Source: an uncultured Lachnospiraceae bacterium | GTDB taxonomy: Bacteria > Bacillota > Clostridia > Lachnospirales > Lachnospiraceae | Assembly (NCBI GenBank): GCA_948438565.1 | Contig: CAOJLW010000038.1 | Span: 1 to 12,835, forward strand | Reading direction: 5' to 3' | Length of the DNA stretch: 12,835 nt | Shown here: in pieces, positions 9,614-12,835 of the stretch | Layout of the letters: every line of letters starts with the position of its first letter | How positions within the stretch are numbered: position 1 is the stretch's first letter | Notes under the pieces: model-generated | What the model was told of the DNA's origin: nothing | Seen by the model: the letters and a program-made list of their open reading frames with translations, nothing else | Database searches by the model: none | Position numbers and translations under genes: made by a program

Positions 9614-9619
9614 TATAGT
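9591..9619 (+). promoter_or_regulatory. possible sigma-A-like promoter before the 87-residue gene
   Basis: TTGCTT (9591-9596) and TATAGT (9614-9619) are separated by exactly 17 bases, matching 4 of 6 and 5 of 6 consensus positions. The -35 lies in the last codons of maf. Transcription would begin near 9626, about 30 bases before the ATG at 9656. A pair of this quality can arise by chance, so this is only a candidate for separate expression of the downstream genes. Confidence 0.35.
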
Positions 9620-9655
9620 GTACTTATACTAAAAATAAAAGCTGAGGGATTTTTT

Positions 9656-9919
9656 ATGGGAACATATGATGAGGAATGTTTAGAAGTGTTTTTGACAAAG
9701 CAGTTAAAATTATTTCGGGAAGAAGTGGCGTCGAATTTAGAGGAGGCCGAAGCGTTTTTGGAGGACTGTCTGGCCGTTGTGTGTCAAAGTCTGGATGAAG
9801 TGAAAGCATATTTTGAGGACGCCGGGATGGATATTGCCGGCATGAGCGATCAGGAGATCGAGGAAGCCAGTGAGGTGTTTGCGCTCTCCGGCGGCCGTTA
9901 TCTGATCGTGGAAGGATAA
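9656..9919 (+). CDS. small acidic conserved protein of unknown function
   Basis: An 87-residue protein I can only place as a conserved-looking clostridial small protein; from memory, similar proteins are sometimes labelled glyoxalase, but nothing here supports that activity. It is strongly acidic (many Glu and Asp, few Lys and Arg) and predicted mostly helical, for example EEVASNLEEAEAFLEDCL and DQEIEEASEVFALS. It ends in a short strand-like GGRYLIVEG. C8, C43 and C48 are the only cysteines and form no recognisable metal site. There is no signal peptide or membrane segment, so it should be cytoplasmic. It has a clear start: GAGGGA lies about 8 bases before the ATG. It begins 42 bases after maf and ends 21 bases before the lipoprotein gene. 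The coding call is good because of ribosome binding site, spacing and composition; the function is unknown. Confidence 0.8.
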   Translation: MGTYDEECLEVFLTKQLKLFREEVASNLEEAEAFLEDCLAVVCQSLDEVKAYFEDAGMDIAGMSDQEIEEASEVFALSGGRYLIVEG

Positions 9920-9940
9920 AAATGGGAAGTTGGGACACGT

Positions 9941-10924
9941 ATGAAGAGGAACAATAACAGGATAACAGCAGGCGCGCTTGCCCTGTCCCTTTGCCTGTGC
10001 GGTTGTCATATTGGCGGCAAACAGGTGATTTTAACGGGCGGGCCAGGCAGCCAGGATGTATTTCGGATTGGAAATAGTTGTTGTGAGCTGACCGAAGCGA
10101 AGGTGTATCTGGCCAATTTTCAAAATCTCTATGGCAAAAGCTATGGAATCGATCTGTGGGAGCAGTCGTTTCAAAAAGACAAGCTGACGGCCTATGTCAA
10201 AGAGGTGGCGCTTTCGGAAATGGCCAAAATTATCTGTATGGATCTGTTGGCGGACGAGCAGGGGGTTTTTCTGACCGAGGAGGAACTCCAGGCCGTAAAA
10301 GGCGCGGCGTCTACGTATTACCAGTCGTTAAGCGAAGCGGAGTTAGATTATACAGGGGCTTCCGAAGCGAATATTGTCTCTATGTATGAGGATTACGCAC
10401 TGGCCAAAAAGGTCTACCAGTCGTTAACGATCAGCGTGGATGCGGAAGTCAGCGATGATGAAGCCAGGATTATGGAGGCAATGCAGATCTATGTCAAGGC
10501 CAAATCCGAGGCCAAGGAGGTCAAGGCCAAGTTAAAAGCCGGAGAGGATTTTGCCGCGATAGCCAGCAATTTTAACCAAAAGCCGGCGATTGAGATTACG
10601 TTTGGCAGAGGGGAATTGCCTCCAAAAGTCGAGGAAGCCGCTTTTGAATTAGATAATGGAGAGGTATCCCGTTGCATTTCTACGGACGACGGCTATTATT
10701 TTATCCAGTGCATCAATAAGTTCAACGTAGAGCTGACAGACGCGAATAAATCCAATATTGTAGAAGCCAGGGAAAAGGCGGCTTTTGACGATGTCTATGA
10801 GGCATTTGTGTCCGGACTTTCTTCCAATTTAAACCAGGACGTCTGGGACGGCGTCACGTTGGTTACGGATGGAAGTATCACTACGGATAGTTTTTTTGAA
10901 ACGATTGAAGGCGCAATGGATTAA
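9941..10924 (+). CDS. PrsA/SurA-like peptidyl-prolyl isomerase-type lipoprotein
   Basis: A 327-residue exported lipoprotein with the layout of the PrsA/SurA foldases, which help proteins fold outside the membrane. The N-terminus has basic residues (KRNNNR), a short hydrophobic core and the lipobox LCGC (19-22), so C22 should be lipidated. A helical SurA-N-like region covers about 45-165. A parvulin (PpiC) domain covers about 177-262, recognised by SEAKEVKAKLKAGEDFAAIASNF, then FGRGELPPKVEEAAFELDNGEVS and DDGYYFIQCINK. The two histidines usual in active parvulins (in the RHIL and GYHI positions) appear here as Q182 and Y253, so it may act as a chaperone without much isomerase activity. The ribosome binding site is weak (GGGA at 9932-9935, 5 bases before the ATG). 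The family is likely; catalytic activity is doubtful. Confidence 0.85.
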   Translation: MKRNNNRITAGALALSLCLCGCHIGGKQVILTGGPGSQDVFRIGNSCCELTEAKVYLANFQNLYGKSYGIDLWEQSFQKDKLTAYVKEVALSEMAKIICMDLLADEQGVFLTEEELQAVKGAASTYYQSLSEAELDYTGASEANIVSMYEDYALAKKVYQSLTISVDAEVSDDEARIMEAMQIYVKAKSEAKEVKAKLKAGEDFAAIASNFNQKPAIEITFGRGELPPKVEEAAFELDNGEVSRCISTDDGYYFIQCINKFNVELTDANKSNIVEAREKAAFDDVYEAFVSGLSSNLNQDVWDGVTLVTDGSITTDSFFETIEGAMD

Positions 10925-10965
10925 ACTGCATATACTAAGAAAAAGAACGTTTGGAACGATTTGTC

Positions 10966-12123
10966 ATGGATATCTATATTGTAAAAGCCGGCGATACCCT
11001 GTATCAAATTGCCGGCGCATATGGCGTGCCGTTTACAGAGATTGCTTTTTTGAACCAACTGACGGATCCTTACACGCTTGCGATTGGGCAGGCGCTTTTG
11101 ATTCCCGTAAATGGGGCAAAGAGGGAGCGTCCGCAGGTGAAAGTCAATGGCTATGCCTATCCGTTTATTGACGATTTGACGCTGCGGCAGACGCTGCCGT
11201 ATCTGACGGAGCTTTCCGTATTCTCCTATGGATTTACGACAGAAGGGGATTTGATACCGCCGGCATTGGAAGATATGTATATGATTGGACAGGCGCATAT
11301 GTTTGGCGCGCTGCCGATTTTGACTTTAACTCCGCTTGGGGCAGACGGGCAGTTTAATAATCATCTGATTCACAGCGTGGTACAGTCTCAGGAAGCGTCG
11401 GCAGTCCTGATATCCGGCCTTGTGGAAACGGTGATTGCCAAAGGCTATGCCGGCGTTGATATTGATTTTGAATATATTTTGGCAGAGGACAGAGATGCTT
11501 TTACGGCATTTGTCCGCAGTGTGGCGAATGCGATGCATAAGATTGGCAGACAGACCTCCGTTGCCCTGGCCCCCAAGCAGTCTGCGGATCAAAAGGGATT
11601 GCTGTATGAGGGAAAGGATTACCGGGGACTGGGGGAAGCTGCGGATTACGTACTGTTAATGACCTATGAATGGGGGTATACCTACGGTCCGCCGATGGCA
11701 GTCGCGCCGATTTTTCAGGTGCGAAAAGTCGTGGAATATGCCCTGACCGAGATTCCGGCGGATAAAATTCGTATGGGCATCCCCAATTACGGCTATGACT
11801 GGCCGCTGCCGTTTGCACAAGGGGTGACAAAGGCACAAACGATCGGAAATGTGGAGGCTGTCCAGATCGCAGTAGCGCAGGGAGCGGACATTTTATTCGA
11901 CGAACACGCACAGTCCCCTTATTTTTATTACGAAGAAGCGGGCGTCCGTCATGAGGTTTGGTTTGAAGACGCCAGGAGCCTGGAAGCGAAATTTGGCCTG
12001 ATCCGCGAATATGGTTTAAATGGAGCCGGATATTGGCAGATTATGCGCTGGTTTCGGGCAAATTGGGCGCTGTTGGCCGATTGGTTTACGATTGTAAAAG
12101 AAGGAGCCGGCGTGGAGGATTAG
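10966..12123 (+). CDS. LysM plus GH18 glycosidase, spore-cortex/germination type
   Basis: A 385-residue protein with one LysM peptidoglycan-binding domain (1 to about 48; YIVKAGDTLYQIAGAYGVPFT) joined to a GH18 catalytic domain (about 55-375). This is the plan of YaaH/SleL-type N-acetylglucosaminidases, which degrade spore-cortex fragments on germination. The GH18 motif is VDIDFEY with D165, D167 and the presumed acid E169. The first Asp of the chitinase form DxxDxDxE is an Ala (A162). The late part keeps MTYEWG and GIPNYGYDW. There is no signal peptide, as usual for spore proteins made in the mother cell. It has one LysM, whereas Bacillus YaaH has two. ATG 10966 is chosen because LysM begins at once; a TTG at 10951 would add five residues. 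No good ribosome binding site precedes either. Confidence 0.9.
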   Translation: MDIYIVKAGDTLYQIAGAYGVPFTEIAFLNQLTDPYTLAIGQALLIPVNGAKRERPQVKVNGYAYPFIDDLTLRQTLPYLTELSVFSYGFTTEGDLIPPALEDMYMIGQAHMFGALPILTLTPLGADGQFNNHLIHSVVQSQEASAVLISGLVETVIAKGYAGVDIDFEYILAEDRDAFTAFVRSVANAMHKIGRQTSVALAPKQSADQKGLLYEGKDYRGLGEAADYVLLMTYEWGYTYGPPMAVAPIFQVRKVVEYALTEIPADKIRMGIPNYGYDWPLPFAQGVTKAQTIGNVEAVQIAVAQGADILFDEHAQSPYFYYEEAGVRHEVWFEDARSLEAKFGLIREYGLNGAGYWQIMRWFRANWALLADWFTIVKEGAGVED

Positions 12124-12154
12124 ATAAATAAAGTGTGCGCTTCGGCGCACACTT
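12121..12154 (-). terminator. intrinsic terminator of the ClbS-like gene
   Basis: A perfect 10-base-pair stem: AAGTGTGCGC (12131-12140) and GCGCACACTT (12145-12154) around a four-base loop. Read on the minus strand the stem is followed by TATTTATCTA, a U-rich tail, and it lies about 30 bases after the stop of the ClbS-like gene. On the plus strand the loop is TTCG closed by C-G, a very stable tetraloop, but GCGTCGG follows instead of a T-run. In that direction it would protect an RNA 3' end more than terminate. Confidence 0.75.
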
Positions 12155-12207
12155 GCGTCGGAGCAAAGAGCCAATTGACCGTCTCACTTAGCGGCGCAAT
12201 TTTTTTT
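12153..12207 (+). terminator. possible plus-strand terminator after the LysM-GH18 gene
   Basis: TTGCGTCG (12153-12160) can pair with CGGCGCAA (12192-12199), eight pairs with one G-U, directly followed by eight T (12200-12207). The loop is long (31 bases), which weakens the call. The right arm and T-run lie inside the last codons of the convergent ClbS-like gene, where the T-run is read as Lys codons. It shares two bases with the neighbouring hairpin, so both cannot form fully on the same RNA. Confidence 0.4.
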
Positions 12208-12726
12208 ATGCGCTTTTAGTTTTTTGATTGCCCAATCATAATGGCTCGCTGTGACGCTGACAAAATAAGAGCCTAATGTGCTTCCGCCGACCCATTTGTA
12301 AACGCCTTTTGTAAACAATTCGTCATTGGAAAAGGTTTCTGCTAGCTTTATGACCGCAGTGTGAGAATGATATAACCTGTTTTTTGCATCTTCCAGCGAT
12401 GTGGACTGGTGTTTTTTCCAAAATTCCATATTCATGCCGCCATAGGTTTTCCAATTATAAGGCTCTGGAAGAAACGGTTTGTGATCGCCATTTTGATTGG
12501 AATGTACCCAATTCAGCAAAAGCTGATGCCATTCGTAGAGATGGATTAAAATATCACGAAGATTTTTATCTCTTTTCCAATGAGCTTCTTTCTTTTTTTC
12601 ATCATCCGAAAAATCGAAAGAAGTGGACAATTCCTGATCGGTCAGTCCCAAAATAAGAGAGTGTAGCTTTTCATAATTCGTAGTCGCCGCTGTCAGTAAA
12701 TCTGTCTGAGTGGTTGCTCTGCCCAT
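12184..12726 (-). CDS. ClbS/DfsB family four-helix protein
   Basis: A 180-residue cytoplasmic protein of the ClbS/DfsB family (formerly DUF1706, DinB-like four-helix bundle). The named member ClbS protects colibactin producers by opening the toxin's cyclopropane ring; most homologues lie outside colibactin clusters and their substrates are unknown. Recognised segments are the N-terminal RATTQTDLL, HWKRDKNLRDILIHLYEWHQ, PFLPEPYNWKTYGGMN, FWKKHQSTSLEDAK and LGSYFVSVTASHYDWAIKK. The ATG at 12726 is chosen because AAAGGAA (12734-12740) sits 7 bases upstream; the ATG two codons earlier (12732) is only one base from it. The gene is convergent to its neighbours, and by hand count about 40% G+C over 12181-12720, against about 54% in three sampled lines of the GH18 gene, which suggests acquisition. 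Only 70 genuine bases lie upstream. Confidence 0.9.
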   Translation of the reverse strand: MGRATTQTDLLTAATTNYEKLHSLILGLTDQELSTSFDFSDDEKKKEAHWKRDKNLRDILIHLYEWHQLLLNWVHSNQNGDHKPFLPEPYNWKTYGGMNMEFWKKHQSTSLEDAKNRLYHSHTAVIKLAETFSNDELFTKGVYKWVGGSTLGSYFVSVTASHYDWAIKKLKAHKKNCAAK

Positions 12727-12733
12727 ATGCATA

Positions 12734-12740
12734 TTCCTTT
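12734..12740 (-). promoter_or_regulatory. ribosome binding site that fixes the ClbS-like start
   Basis: AAAGGAA on the minus strand ends 7 bases before the ATG at 12726 and only 1 base before the ATG at 12732. The inner ATG is therefore the likely start, which also agrees with family N-termini beginning close to RATT. Confidence 0.7.
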
Positions 12741-12802
12741 CTTTGAGATTGCACGTCTTTTCCGCTTTCTCCTGTTGGTTCCATTCAAATTTCAGTTACA
12801 GC

Positions 12803-12835
12803 AGATCGGAAGAGCGTCGTGTAGGGAAAGAGTGT
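12803..12835. other. Illumina TruSeq adapter remnant at contig end
   Basis: The last 33 bases begin AGATCGGAAGAGC and continue GTCGTGTAGGGAAAGAGTGT. This is the reverse complement of the Illumina universal adapter / read-1 primer end. The match is complete over the remaining length and runs to the last base. It is untrimmed library sequence, so genomic sequence ends at 12802 and these bases carry no biological meaning. Confidence 0.97.

Noticed and set aside
10925..10965. CATATACT at 10929-10936 as a sporulation sigma factor -10 site before the LysM-GH18 gene
   Set aside because: It resembles the sigma-E -10 pattern, but nothing like the matching -35 is found at the right distance.
12384..12656. 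Plus-strand open frame of 90 codons opposite the ClbS-like gene
   Set aside because: The minus-strand frame has clear family motifs over its full length; the plus-strand frame has no ribosome binding site and no recognisable content.
12184..12726. Colibactin biosynthesis cluster
   Set aside because: A ClbS-like gene alone is no evidence for colibactin production. No polyketide synthase or peptide synthetase gene is in the window, and most family members are found without such clusters.
1..12802. CRISPR array, tRNA, rRNA, insertion sequence or prophage genes
   Set aside because: I looked for regularly spaced repeats, tRNA-like cloverleaf segments, transposase motifs and flanking inverted repeats and saw none. 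The genes are packed with no gap above 86 bases.

Overview
The window looks like a chromosomal contig from a Gram-positive, probably spore-forming anaerobe of the Clostridia (Lachnospiraceae-like). The evidence is AddAB instead of RecBCD, an acetate kinase, a signal-peptide-less LysM plus GH18 protein of the spore-cortex hydrolase type, a PrsA/SurA-like lipoprotein, and strong purine-rich ribosome binding sites. The placement below phylum level is inference. G+C is mixed, at about 50 to 55% in hand-counted stretches of the main genes. The sequence stops in a 33-base Illumina adapter remnant (12803-12835), so the right edge is an assembly end and those bases are not genomic.

Layout. Bases 19-8927 hold a tight four-gene plus-strand run: ackA, an AIM24/TIGR00266 family protein, addB and addA. 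The gaps are 19 bases, 4 bases and 0 bases, so co-transcription is likely. After 86 bases comes maf, followed by an 87-residue acidic protein of unknown function, a PpiC/SurA-type lipoprotein and a LysM-GH18 glycosidase, all on the plus strand with gaps of 21 to 42 bases. A single ClbS/DfsB-family gene faces them from the right on the minus strand. Between the converging genes lie two hairpins that can serve as terminators in opposite directions and that share two bases.

How the genes work together. ackA makes ATP from acetyl phosphate during fermentation. addB and addA encode the two subunits of the helicase-nuclease that processes double-strand breaks for RecA. Maf is a house-cleaning nucleotide pyrophosphatase. 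The lipoprotein and the LysM-GH18 protein act at the envelope or spore surface. The ClbS-like gene is clearly more AT-rich (about 40% G+C) than its neighbours and looks acquired.

Almost everything here is housekeeping and I see no convincing new multi-gene system. The points most worth a second look are the adapter remnant, the parvulin-like lipoprotein that has lost its expected active-site histidines, the unexplained 87-residue protein, the ackA-AIM24-addBA arrangement, and the overlapping opposed terminators.
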